Below, one piece after another: positions 27,755-35,585 of a stretch of DNA of 64,000 nucleotides. The DNA lies in the NCBI RefSeq assembly GCF_002906255.1, contig NZ_POTC01000001.1:62001-126000 (forward strand), in the 5' to 3' direction. Each line of letters begins with the position of its first letter. Position 1 is the first letter of the stretch. The notes beneath the pieces were generated by a model. That model did no database searches. It was not told where the DNA came from and saw nothing but the letters and a program-made list of their open reading frames with translations. Source of the DNA: Novacetimonas maltaceti (GTDB lineage: Bacteria > Pseudomonadota > Alphaproteobacteria > Acetobacterales > Acetobacteraceae). The translations under genes were made by a program, and so were the position numbers.

Positions 27755-27889
27755 ATAGTTATCCTCATCCGAGCATGACAATACGGCAGGCCGCCTGCAG
27801 TTTCAGGAGCCGGATGGCACAGAAACATATCGCATATCAGGCATGCAAGGGATAAATGACGAACGCTTCAGGAACGAAATAATTACAAA

Positions 27890-29287
27890 CTATTTCCCGA
27901 TATCACGCAATTTTTTTCCGGACAGGAGGTTGGTTTCGATCGTTTCCAATGGCACGTCCCTTGTTTCGGGAACAAACAGCAGCGTAAACGCGATGAATAT
28001 GACGTTCATGAGGGCAAAGCCACCAAATGTCCGGCCAAAGCCAATGACGGAGACAATGCTCAGGAACGTATTGCTGACGATCCAGTCCGCCCACCAGTTG
28101 GCCAGGGTGGAACAGCCGACGCCAAAGTCCCTGCCCTCCAGCGGCTGGATTTCGGAACATAGCGTCCAGACCAGCGGGCCTGCCCCCAGCCCAAATCCGC
28201 CGACAAAGGTCAGCAATGCCGCCAGCAGGCATAGTGTCGCAGGGACGCTTGAAAGGTGAAGGCCGGTAATCACGGCAGCGATGGCCAGGGAAAAAGCCAT
28301 GATTGCGGCACTCGCGCACAATAACGGTCGCCGCCCCCACCTGTTGACCAGAAAAATCGCGGCGATGCCGACAATCGTGTTGATGACGCCGATCAGGACG
28401 GTGGCCCATGCCGCGCCAGATGTGCCGAAATGCGCATTCTGCAGGATTTTCGGGGTGTAATACATGACGACGTTGATGCCCGTCAGCTGCTGCATGACCT
28501 GAAGGCAGATGCCCAGCATGACGGAGCGGCGGAAGTTCGGCTGCCGGCGCAGCAGATTCAGCCCGCTTGGCCGTCCCCTTTCTGTTTCGGCCTTGATGCT
28601 GGCGAACTCTGCATCAGCTTCCGCCGGGGTGTTGCGCAGGGCACGCAGGACGGTCCGGGCCTTTGCGTCCTGCCCGCGTGCGATCAGCCATGACGGGCTG
28701 GGTGGCAGGAAGAAGCAGCCGATAAACAGGAGTGCCGCCGGCAGCATGGGCATGCTGACCATCCATCGCCAGTGCCCCCCGGCGGACAGGATGCCGCCTG
28801 CCAGATACCCTGCGAGGATACCTGCGGATTGCAGCATGGAAAATGTGGAGACCATGCTGCCCCGGAGATGGCCGGACATGGTTTCGGAAATATACAGCGG
28901 GGCGGTGAAGGTGCAGATGCCGATGGCAACACCGATCAGCAGGCGTCCGGTCAGGATCTGTGGAATGCCCACGGCATTGGTGCACAGGCATGCCCCCGCG
29001 AACATCAGCACCATGGCGGCGGTCAGTACTGCCCGGCGCCCGAAACGTGCGGAAAATGTCCCTGCCCCCAGCGATCCGACCGACGCGCCCAGCATCAGGA
29101 CCGATACAATCCATTCCTGGTCGCGCGTGGAGGCCCGGAAATCGGTCCCGATAAATCCCAGGGCCTGGGAAATCAGGCCCGTATCAAGCCCGACCAGAAG
29201 TCCGGCGCAGGCCGTGATCAGGCCTGCGTGAAAAGCTTTCCGCCCTGGCGGTGAAACTGGTGCTTGGGGGGGCGTGGTGGGACTCAC
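27890..29287 (-). CDS. Sugar porter family MFS transporter
   Basis: The 465-residue protein has twelve predicted hydrophobic segments and the sugar-porter signatures: DTGLISQAL in helix 1, RFGRR after helix 2, RWGRRP in the second half and PETRD near the C-terminus. It should import a hexose, pentose or polyol by proton symport, with the substrate unknown. The GTG start at 29287 has GGAGG about 11 nt upstream. Two TGACGTC copies lie 30-50 bp upstream. Confidence 0.9.
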   Translation of the reverse strand: MSPTTPPQAPVSPPGRKAFHAGLITACAGLLVGLDTGLISQALGFIGTDFRASTRDQEWIVSVLMLGASVGSLGAGTFSARFGRRAVLTAAMVLMFAGACLCTNAVGIPQILTGRLLIGVAIGICTFTAPLYISETMSGHLRGSMVSTFSMLQSAGILAGYLAGGILSAGGHWRWMVSMPMLPAALLFIGCFFLPPSPSWLIARGQDAKARTVLRALRNTPAEADAEFASIKAETERGRPSGLNLLRRQPNFRRSVMLGICLQVMQQLTGINVVMYYTPKILQNAHFGTSGAAWATVLIGVINTIVGIAAIFLVNRWGRRPLLCASAAIMAFSLAIAAVITGLHLSSVPATLCLLAALLTFVGGFGLGAGPLVWTLCSEIQPLEGRDFGVGCSTLANWWADWIVSNTFLSIVSVIGFGRTFGGFALMNVIFIAFTLLFVPETRDVPLETIETNLLSGKKLRDIGK

Positions 29288-29317
29288 GTTCTGTTTTCCT
29301 CCCGGCCGGGATGTTTC

Positions 29318-29337
29318 TGACGTCTATGTTGACGTCA
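29318..29337. promoter_or_regulatory. Direct repeat TGACGTC, possible operator
   Basis: TGACGTC occurs at 29318-29324 and again as the palindrome TGACGTCA at 29330-29337, with starts 12 bp apart. The site lies just upstream of the sugar-porter start and in the divergent spacer shared with the membrane protein gene at 29505. An operator function is inference from position only. Confidence 0.35.
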
Positions 29338-29504
29338 TAATGACCGATACGGCATCCATCCATGATGCAACACCGGGGCATGTCTTTTTCTGTCCGGCTT
29401 TTGGGGACCAGTCGCCGCATCCATGCCGTTGCGGATCATGATCGCGCATGACGCCAGCGCACGGAACGTCGGGAAGATGGGTCCATACAGGCAGGAAGGA
29501 TTTC

Positions 29505-30833
29505 ATGAACAATACGGCCATCATGCGCTTCATGACTTCAGGCAGGGTAAAGCCTTATGCCTTGGTCATGGTTTTCCTGTTTTCCCTGTGGGCCAATATG
29601 GTAACCCCGCTATGGGCGGATGATTATTGCCGGACCATTCCGGTCGACCTGAAAAATACGTTCCATATTGTATATGGGAATTATTTTTATTGGACCGGAA
29701 GGTATTTTACGACACTTATCACATTTCTTGTGCTTGAATTTCATTCCTATGGATCGATTTTTATATTCAATGTTCTGAACGCAGCTGTTTGTTGCGTTCT
29801 GGTGCAGAATGTCTGCCTGATATGCAAGGATACAAACGATCCGGACAGGAACACGTCAATCGGATTTGTGGATATCCTCTTTGTATTTCTGGCCATCTGG
29901 TGGATACCCCGCGACATTTCCGAAGTCGCGCTATGGAAGACTGGGGCGATCGGCTATCTGTGGCCCGTGACGGGGGAGTTGTGGATCCTGCGGCGGCTCC
30001 TTGCCCAGCGCCTGCCGTCGGGTGTTCTCGCCTGTGGCTTCGCGTTTCTCATTGCAACATTTCTCGAACCCCTTTCCCTGCTGACCAGCATGGTACTGAT
30101 CGGTTTCGGAGTTCGCTGTTATCGCGATGGACAGCCGGTTGCTTATCGCTTCATCGGCCTGCACCTGCTGGGCACCCTGTTCCTGTGGCTTGCACCGGGA
30201 AATTATGTACGCGCACGCACGATGGAACATGACACGGTCATGAACCGCCTTGATGGTGTGCTGGGCAATGTCGGGAGCCTGTTTGATCTGTACTGGGTCC
30301 CGTTTGTCCTCATCCTGCTTCTTTGCCACGTTGCCGTGGCGCGGAACGGGGGGGAATGGTCCGGGGCATGGAAAAAAATCAGGATATTTACAGCCCTCTC
30401 CGTAATTTACATGATGCTGCTTCTGCTGTTCCCGCGATCGTCACTTGCGGCAAGGGTTTCCTTTCCCGCCAGTATCTATCTGGTCTGCATATTGGCAACA
30501 GTATTCATCAACCGCCCGACATATGCAGGCATGCGCAACTGGGTTCTGGATATGGGGATTGCCGGTCTGTCCGTCTGGCATATGTGGGTATGTGTGCCTG
30601 ACCTTCTGGCGCTTGCGCGTGTCAGCGCCATGTGGAACCGGCAGGCTGCCGTGCATGTTGCAGGGTTCGAAGATGTCACCCTGCCCCGTGTAACCATGGG
30701 GCCACGGCATAAACTTCTTTATGTCCACAAGGACATTCTGTTTGTGGGGATTTCACCGGACCCGCATAACATGATGAATGTGTGCTTTGCGCGCGCGGTG
30801 GGTATCAGAAGTGTTCGTTCCGCGCCGGAATGA
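29505..30833 (+). CDS. Polytopic membrane protein, GT-C / DUF6056-like
   Basis: From the ATG at 29505, preceded by AGGAAGGA, the protein has 442 residues and about ten hydrophobic segments. An acidic pair follows the first helix (PLWADDYCR), and YFYWTGRYFTT comes soon after. This pattern is shared by DUF6056-type and other GT-C membrane glycosyltransferase-like proteins, which use polyprenyl-phosphate sugars. A basic loop lies near the middle and a soluble tail ends the protein. The 5' part is less GC-rich than its neighbours, which fits horizontal acquisition. The function is unproven. Confidence 0.6.
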   Translation: MNNTAIMRFMTSGRVKPYALVMVFLFSLWANMVTPLWADDYCRTIPVDLKNTFHIVYGNYFYWTGRYFTTLITFLVLEFHSYGSIFIFNVLNAAVCCVLVQNVCLICKDTNDPDRNTSIGFVDILFVFLAIWWIPRDISEVALWKTGAIGYLWPVTGELWILRRLLAQRLPSGVLACGFAFLIATFLEPLSLLTSMVLIGFGVRCYRDGQPVAYRFIGLHLLGTLFLWLAPGNYVRARTMEHDTVMNRLDGVLGNVGSLFDLYWVPFVLILLLCHVAVARNGGEWSGAWKKIRIFTALSVIYMMLLLLFPRSSLAARVSFPASIYLVCILATVFINRPTYAGMRNWVLDMGIAGLSVWHMWVCVPDLLALARVSAMWNRQAAVHVAGFEDVTLPRVTMGPRHKLLYVHKDILFVGISPDPHNMMNVCFARAVGIRSVRSAPE

Positions 30834-30899
30834 ATGGTTGCGGAACCCTGAAAATCATACGGAAAATTCCGGTTGGCAGTCTGCCCGGAAAACTGCAGG

Positions 30900-30930
30900 G
30901 GACACCGCCTTTTAAGCAAAGGCGGTGTCC
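30900..30930. terminator. Perfect 13-bp hairpin between convergent genes
   Basis: GGACACCGCCTTT (30900-30912) pairs with AAAGGCGGTGTCC (30918-30930) around the 5-nt loop TAAGC. It lies between two convergent genes, 67 bp after the upstream stop and 41 bp from the opposite one. Its stem carries T and A runs at the loop side, so it can end transcription from either direction. Confidence 0.7.
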
Positions 30931-30970
30931 GGACCCCATGTTTCATAGGCAGTCTATTGAGACGCCATGC

Positions 30971-31270
30971 CTATCGTGATTCAGGGGCCGGGGCATCGGG
31001 GGCGCCTGCATCGGGCGCAGCGGGTTGCGGCTGTGTTTCTTGCTGGTTCTTACGTGCGGCCTCGGCCTTGCGGGCGTTATGGCGGCGCACCATGCCTGCG
31101 GCACAGCCCGCTGCCGCCCCACTCCCGGCATGGCCGCTTCCGACGAAATGCCCGGCCACGCCACCGGCCATGCCGCCCTTGATACACCCGCCCGGTTCGG
31201 CATGGCTGACCGCAGGGAGGAACAGGAACATGCAGCCGAGGAGCGCGAAGGCAGAACGGTGATGGTTCAT
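30971..31270 (-). CDS. Small exported glycine-zipper protein (99 residues)
   Basis: From the ATG at 31270 the protein has a clear signal peptide (hydrophobic core about 7-19, ending PAVSHA). A Gly-zipper stretch follows (GGMAGGVAGHFVGSGHAG, then GAAAGCAAG), and a charged, Pro/Ala-rich tail ends it. Glycine-zipper proteins of this size usually sit in the outer membrane or periplasm. Two Cys in the zipper could pair. A longer upstream frame exists but lacks coding character. Function unknown. Confidence 0.65.
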   Translation of the reverse strand: MNHHRSAFALLGCMFLFLPAVSHAEPGGCIKGGMAGGVAGHFVGSGHAGSGAAAGCAAGMVRRHNARKAEAARKNQQETQPQPAAPDAGAPDAPAPESR

Positions 31271-31431
31271 TGAGGTATTTCCCAATCTGTTTGAAGGACG
31301 AAATGGAAGGACCGGGTGCGCTTCATGCAGGATGTGACGGATCCGTTTTCCCGGTATGCGGGGATAACAGTTGTCAGCGGCAGGGTTCCCTTCCATCGTG
31401 AAATTATCCAACAAAGGAAAGGAACCTGTTG

Positions 31432-31617
31432 ATGAGTAAGGAACCGTCGGAAACCATCCATGCCGCGCTGATTCATGCGGCGGCTGTTCTGACCGCGGCA
31501 AAGAAGGAAGTGATGGAAAAAGCCTCACCCACCGAAGTGAAGGCACATTTCAAGTCGTTCCTGCACACGCTTGAAACCGGTTGGCGGGAGCATGAATCCG
31601 GCGACCATCACAAATAA
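31432..31617 (+). CDS. Hypothetical small protein (61 residues)
   Basis: The product is a helical hydrophilic protein (HAALIHAAAVLTAAKKEVME) with a His-rich C-terminus (HESGDHHK). The AGGAAAGGAA upstream of the ATG at 31432 makes translation likely; an ATG at 31429 is the alternative. No signal peptide or known domain is seen. A large hairpin begins 14 bp after the stop. Confidence 0.5.
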   Translation: MSKEPSETIHAALIHAAAVLTAAKKEVMEKASPTEVKAHFKSFLHTLETGWREHESGDHHK

Positions 31618-31630
31618 GTTCTGAAGTATT

Positions 31631-31667
31631 GCGGCATCCGGGGATCATGTCTTTCCCCGGATGTCGC
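31631..31667. terminator. 14-bp hairpin between convergent small genes
   Basis: GCGGCATCCGGGGA (31631-31644) pairs with TCCCCGGATGTCGC (31654-31667), with one G-U pair and a 9-nt loop. It lies just past the plus-strand gene and before the end of the opposite gene. There is no U-run, so termination efficiency is uncertain. Confidence 0.6.
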
Positions 31668-31725
31668 CCTGTCCCGGCTTGCAGTCCGGCCATGGGCCGT
31701 CTGGCGGGCCTGTCCGGGCGGGGGA

Positions 31726-32028
31726 TTATTTGCCCGTAAAGAACCTGTTCATGTCCGAACCGGTCTTGTGGCTCCAGCGGTCCATCTTGCGCCCGGTATC
31801 GTGGCTCCAGTTATCCAGCGTCTTGCCGGTCCTGTTGCCCCAGTTCTTGACGTGCTGCGTATCCTGCGCGGCCTCGTCATGCGCCGTGTGGCCCGCATGG
31901 TCTATTTTCCGGCCTGCCACGCAGGCATCGTAATCTGAAGAACTCGCGCAGTCATCAGCCAGCGCCGGTAAAGAGGAAATGCCCGTCAGGCCAATAATTC
32001 CCAGTCCGATCAGTAATGCTTTTCTCAT
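31726..32028 (-). CDS. Small exported protein with 11-residue repeats
   Basis: From the ATG at 32028 (a TTG at 32037 is the alternative) the protein has 100 residues. A signal peptide ends at SLPALA. A Cys pair (DDCASSSDYDAC) follows. The C-terminal third is three consecutive 11-residue repeats: NWGNRTGKTLD, NWSHDTGRKMD and RWSHKTGSDMN. Such hendecads form long amphipathic helices, as in LEA-like or membrane-surface proteins. The family is not recognised. Confidence 0.6.
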   Translation of the reverse strand: MRKALLIGLGIIGLTGISSLPALADDCASSSDYDACVAGRKIDHAGHTAHDEAAQDTQHVKNWGNRTGKTLDNWSHDTGRKMDRWSHKTGSDMNRFFTGK

Positions 32029-32139
32029 ATTTCCCAATATCCATCCTGTCGTATGGATATCCGCCGAAAACAGTCAGGCACGACAGGCAGATATCCTGCC
32101 CGCGCACGAAACGCGGGGTCGCGATAACCTCTCCCATGA

Positions 32140-32165
32140 CGTCACGGAACCGATTTTCCGTGACG
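32140..32165. terminator. Perfect 10-bp hairpin downstream of adhP
   Basis: CGTCACGGAA (32140-32149) pairs with TTCCGTGACG (32156-32165) across a 6-nt loop. It lies 46 bp past the adhP stop and 100 bp or more upstream of the next leftward gene. No T-run follows. Confidence 0.6.
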
Positions 32166-32211
32166 CAGGATCTGTGTTTTCAACGTCGGGTGCGTCTCAG
32201 GGTTGCGTCTG

Positions 32212-33240
32212 TCAGTTACGAAAATCCAGAACAATCCGTCCCGCGACCTTTCCGTGCTGCAACCGGTCGAAAATGTCGTTGATGTTTTCCAGTTTGTCGG
32301 TCGCAACGACGGTCGAGACCTTCCCTTCGGTAAAGAAGGACAGTGCCTCGATCATGTCCAGGCGCGTGCCGACGATGGAGCCACGCACCGTCGTGCCATT
32401 CATGACCATGTCGAAGATCGAGAGGGGAAATTCCCCCGGCGGCAGGCCGTTGAGGACAATGGTCCCCCCCCGGCGGGCATAACCGATGGCCTGCGTGAAG
32501 GCGGTGTTGGAGACCGCCGTCACCAGCACGCCATGCGTGCCGCCGGTTTTCTGCTGGATGTAACTGACGGGGTCGGTGGTGCGCGCATTGACGGTCACGC
32601 TGGCACCCAGCCTGCGGGCTTCGGCCAGTTTCGCGTCATCAATGTCAACCGCCGCGACATTCAGGCCCATGGCGACCGCATACTGGATGGCCATCTGCCC
32701 CAGTCCGCCCGCACCGGAAACGGCAACCCATTCGCCCGCGCGCGTATCGGTCATCTTCAGGCCCTTATAGACCGTCAGGCCGGCGCACAGGACGGGTGCC
32801 GTGCGGATCGGGTCGATATCCTTGGGCAGGTGCGCGACATAGTTCGGATCGGCCACAACATATTCGGCAAAGCACCCGTTGACCGAATATCCCGTGTCCT
32901 CCTGCTTTTCACACAGGGTCTCCCATCCCCCCAGGCAGTGCTCGCAATGCCCGCAGGCGGAATACAGCCACGGGACGCCAACCACGTCGCCGGTCTTGAT
33001 CCAGTCCACGCTGGCGCCGACTTCCACGACATGGCCGATCCCCTCGTGCCCGGGAATGAAGGGCGGTTTCGGCTTGGTGGGCCAGTCGCCGCGTGCGGCA
33101 TGCAGGTCCGTATGGCACACGCCGCAGGCATCGACCTTCACCAGGATCTGGTTGGGACGGATCGAGGGGATGTCAAGTTCCTCGATGCTCAGGGGTTTTC
33201 CGAATTCGCGGACAACCGCTGCTTTCATCTTGCCGGCCAT
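32212..33240 (-). CDS. adhP: Zinc-dependent alcohol dehydrogenase (AdhP/AdhA-like)
   Basis: The 342-residue medium-chain dehydrogenase has catalytic zinc ligands Cys42 and His65 (GHEGIGH), and the structural zinc set Cys96, Cys99, Cys102 and Cys110. A Rossmann motif follows (GAGGLGQMA). It should interconvert primary alcohols and aldehydes with NAD(H) in the cytosol. In acetic acid bacteria it would be separate from the periplasmic PQQ enzymes that make acetate. The start has AGAGAGGT about 6 nt upstream. It appears to be a single-gene unit. Confidence 0.93.
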   Translation of the reverse strand: MAGKMKAAVVREFGKPLSIEELDIPSIRPNQILVKVDACGVCHTDLHAARGDWPTKPKPPFIPGHEGIGHVVEVGASVDWIKTGDVVGVPWLYSACGHCEHCLGGWETLCEKQEDTGYSVNGCFAEYVVADPNYVAHLPKDIDPIRTAPVLCAGLTVYKGLKMTDTRAGEWVAVSGAGGLGQMAIQYAVAMGLNVAAVDIDDAKLAEARRLGASVTVNARTTDPVSYIQQKTGGTHGVLVTAVSNTAFTQAIGYARRGGTIVLNGLPPGEFPLSIFDMVMNGTTVRGSIVGTRLDMIEALSFFTEGKVSTVVATDKLENINDIFDRLQHGKVAGRIVLDFRN

Positions 33241-33354
33241 TTCACTACCTCTCTGCTGTGCGTGTGCCGCCCTGGCGGGCGCGGACCACTGCTTGTCTCA
33301 CAAGTGGCATGACGGCCTCCGGGGTGCATTGACATGTATCAGTATGGAGGCGCC

Positions 33355-34581
33355 TCACCCTTCCCCATGCGCCAGTCCGTCGAGCGCCTGCGCCAGATCG
33401 GCGATAAGGTCCTGCGTATCCTCCAGCCCGATATGGATGCGAAATGTCGGTCCCGTCTGCGTCACGCTGTCGCATGAACGGGTGATGCCCCGGGTCGTTG
33501 GCAGCACCAGGCTTTCATATCCGCCCCATGATGCGCCAATGCCGAACATACGCAGCGAATCAATCATGCGTTCCATCTGCGGCAGGGTGAAATCCGGGCG
33601 CAGGATAACCCCGAACAGCGACGATGCACCCGAAAAGTCCCGTTTCCAGAACGCATGGCCGGGACATGACGGCAATGCAGGATGCAGCACGCGGCTGACC
33701 TCCGGCCGGGATTGCAGCCATACGGCGACATCAATGGCCGACTGCGACTGCCGCTCCTGACGCACGGGCAGCGTACGGATCCCCCGCAACGTCAGCGCGC
33801 AGTCATCCGGGCTCGCGACCTGCCCGCTCTGGATGGCGGTGTCACGCAGCAGGCGCCAGTCCGCCTCGTTCCCGACGGAGACGGCCCCGATGACCGTATC
33901 GGCATGGCCCGCGGGATATTTGGTCAGCGCCTGGATCGAAACGTCCGCCCCGTGGCGGAAGGGCTGGAAGATGCCGATCCCCCATGTGTTGTCCACGATC
34001 AGGCGTGCGCCATGCCCGTGGGCCACGCGTGCCAGCATGGGTATGTCCTGCACCTCGAACGAATGGCTGCCAGGGCTTTCGGTAAGGATGGCGGCCGTCT
34101 CCGCCCGGCACAGGCGGCGCAGTTCCTCTTCGCTGGCGCAGGGCGGGAAGTAGGAGATGTCCACGCCGAAGCGGCGCAGCACCTTTTCCGCGAACCGCCG
34201 TGTGGGGCCATAGACGGAATCGGACATCAGGCAGTGGCTGCCCGCGTCGAGGAACGCCAGCAGGGGCAGCATGCACGCCGCAAGGCCGGAGGGGGCGATC
34301 TGGGTATGGGTGGCGCCTTCGATCGTGGCGATCGCCTGTTCCAGCCGGTACTGCAGCGGTGTTCCCATCGCGCCATAGATCAGTTCATCGCCGTAGCGCT
34401 TGTGCCCCGCCGCCTCCATCGCCTCCAGCGAGGAGAACAGCACGGTCGAGCCACGCGCGACCGCCGGGTTGACGAACACGCCCTGCCCGTCATGTGGGAC
34501 ATCGCGCGCCACGCGCACCGCAAGTGACGCCATTTCCCGCCATCCGCGGGAGACGGCGTGGCGCAGGTTTTCATGATCCAT
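33355..34581 (-). CDS. metC: Cystathionine beta-lyase or related PLP-dependent Cys/Met enzyme
   Basis: This is a PLP enzyme of the Cys/Met metabolism family. It shows GTPLQYRLEQAIA, the DNTWG aspartate block, and the PLP-binding Lys in QALTKYPAGH. Block order and length fit cystathionine beta-lyase. I prefer the ATG at 34581 (GGAAGAG upstream, 408 residues). The in-frame ATG at 34617 overlaps the sseA stop by ATGA and is equally possible (420 residues). Linkage to sseA suggests sulfur flux through cysteine, homocysteine and pyruvate. A cysteine desulfhydrase activity is possible. Confidence 0.85.
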   Translation of the reverse strand: MDHENLRHAVSRGWREMASLAVRVARDVPHDGQGVFVNPAVARGSTVLFSSLEAMEAAGHKRYGDELIYGAMGTPLQYRLEQAIATIEGATHTQIAPSGLAACMLPLLAFLDAGSHCLMSDSVYGPTRRFAEKVLRRFGVDISYFPPCASEEELRRLCRAETAAILTESPGSHSFEVQDIPMLARVAHGHGARLIVDNTWGIGIFQPFRHGADVSIQALTKYPAGHADTVIGAVSVGNEADWRLLRDTAIQSGQVASPDDCALTLRGIRTLPVRQERQSQSAIDVAVWLQSRPEVSRVLHPALPSCPGHAFWKRDFSGASSLFGVILRPDFTLPQMERMIDSLRMFGIGASWGGYESLVLPTTRGITRSCDSVTQTGPTFRIHIGLEDTQDLIADLAQALDGLAHGEG

Positions 34582-34613
34582 CTGTGTCTCTTCCTTCGCC
34601 AGTTTCCTGTGCG

Positions 34614-35468
34614 TCATGCGTCGCGTGTCACGATGGGGGTGCCGGGGGTCGATGCCCATTCCGCCCATGACCCGTCATAGACGGCGTGCTGCCCCAGTCC
34701 GGCCGCCACCAGCCCGAGCGCAAGCACGCATGCGGTCATGCCGCTGCCGCATGTGCAGACCGCCTCCATGCCGGGACGCATGCCCGCCGCGGCGAAGATC
34801 TGGCGCAGTTCATGCGGCGGGCGCATGCGTCCGTCGTCCGTCAGCAGCGTCGTATAAGGCATGCTGGATGCGCCGGGCATGTGGCCCGAGGGCATGCCCG
34901 CGCGCGGTTCGGGCTGTTCGCCGGTAAAGCGCCCATGGGCGCGGGCATCAAGGATCAGCGATGAGCCGGGCGCATGGACGATGTCGAGCATGTCCCCCAG
35001 CCCCTTGAGCCGCCGGATGCGTGGGCGCGCGACGAAGGGCGGCGTGTCCTGCGCGGGCACCGGCGTCGGTCCCGTCTCCAGCCGCAACCCTGCTTCCTGC
35101 CAGGCAGGCAGCCCGCCATCGAGCACCTGCGTGCGGTCATGGCCGAACAGCCCCATCAGCCACCAGCCACGCGCGGCGCAGGCCACGCCCTTCTGGTCGT
35201 AAAAGATGATGTGCGCCCCGTCATGCACGCCCAGCGCGCGGGCCAGGCGGGTAAAGCGCGCCTGCCCCGGCACCGTATGGGGCAATGGGGAGTCGGGGTC
35301 CGAAAATGCGTCGATGTCAAACCGGCGCGCGCCGGGAATATGCCCCGACAGGAAACAGGTCTGCGGATCAAACTTCTGCCCCGGCAGGGCCTGCGTCGCG
35401 TCCAGGATGACAACATCGTCATGGGACAGGCATCGGTCCAGGTCTTCGGCGGAAATCAGTGGGTGCAT
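34614..35468 (-). CDS. sseA: 3-mercaptopyruvate sulfurtransferase (SseA type)
   Basis: From the ATG at 35468 the protein has 284 residues in two rhodanese domains. The active-site loop is CTCGSGMTA with Cys240. The CGSG(V/M)TA form points to 3-mercaptopyruvate rather than thiosulfate as the preferred donor. The inactive first domain has the DQKG region. The enzyme moves sulfur from mercaptopyruvate to thiols or cyanide. It is read into the metC-like gene and diverges from the permease gene, with a 117-bp spacer. Confidence 0.92.
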   Translation of the reverse strand: MHPLISAEDLDRCLSHDDVVILDATQALPGQKFDPQTCFLSGHIPGARRFDIDAFSDPDSPLPHTVPGQARFTRLARALGVHDGAHIIFYDQKGVACAARGWWLMGLFGHDRTQVLDGGLPAWQEAGLRLETGPTPVPAQDTPPFVARPRIRRLKGLGDMLDIVHAPGSSLILDARAHGRFTGEQPEPRAGMPSGHMPGASSMPYTTLLTDDGRMRPPHELRQIFAAAGMRPGMEAVCTCGSGMTACVLALGLVAAGLGQHAVYDGSWAEWASTPGTPIVTRDA

Positions 35469-35585
35469 ATCTGTGGCCAATCTTTGGTGTTTCAGCGCTT
35501 TGCGATAAGGTGCAGCATATTGTGCCATGACGAAAGCGGGGTCACGCCTTCGCACGGATTGCCACGGAACGGATCGCGACGGATT

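Noticed and set aside
23236-32100. att-type duplication of the tRNA-Met 3' end that would mark an integrated element
   Set aside because: I saw no second copy of the tRNA 3' end downstream and no integrase. A direct-repeat search is needed before calling an integrative element.
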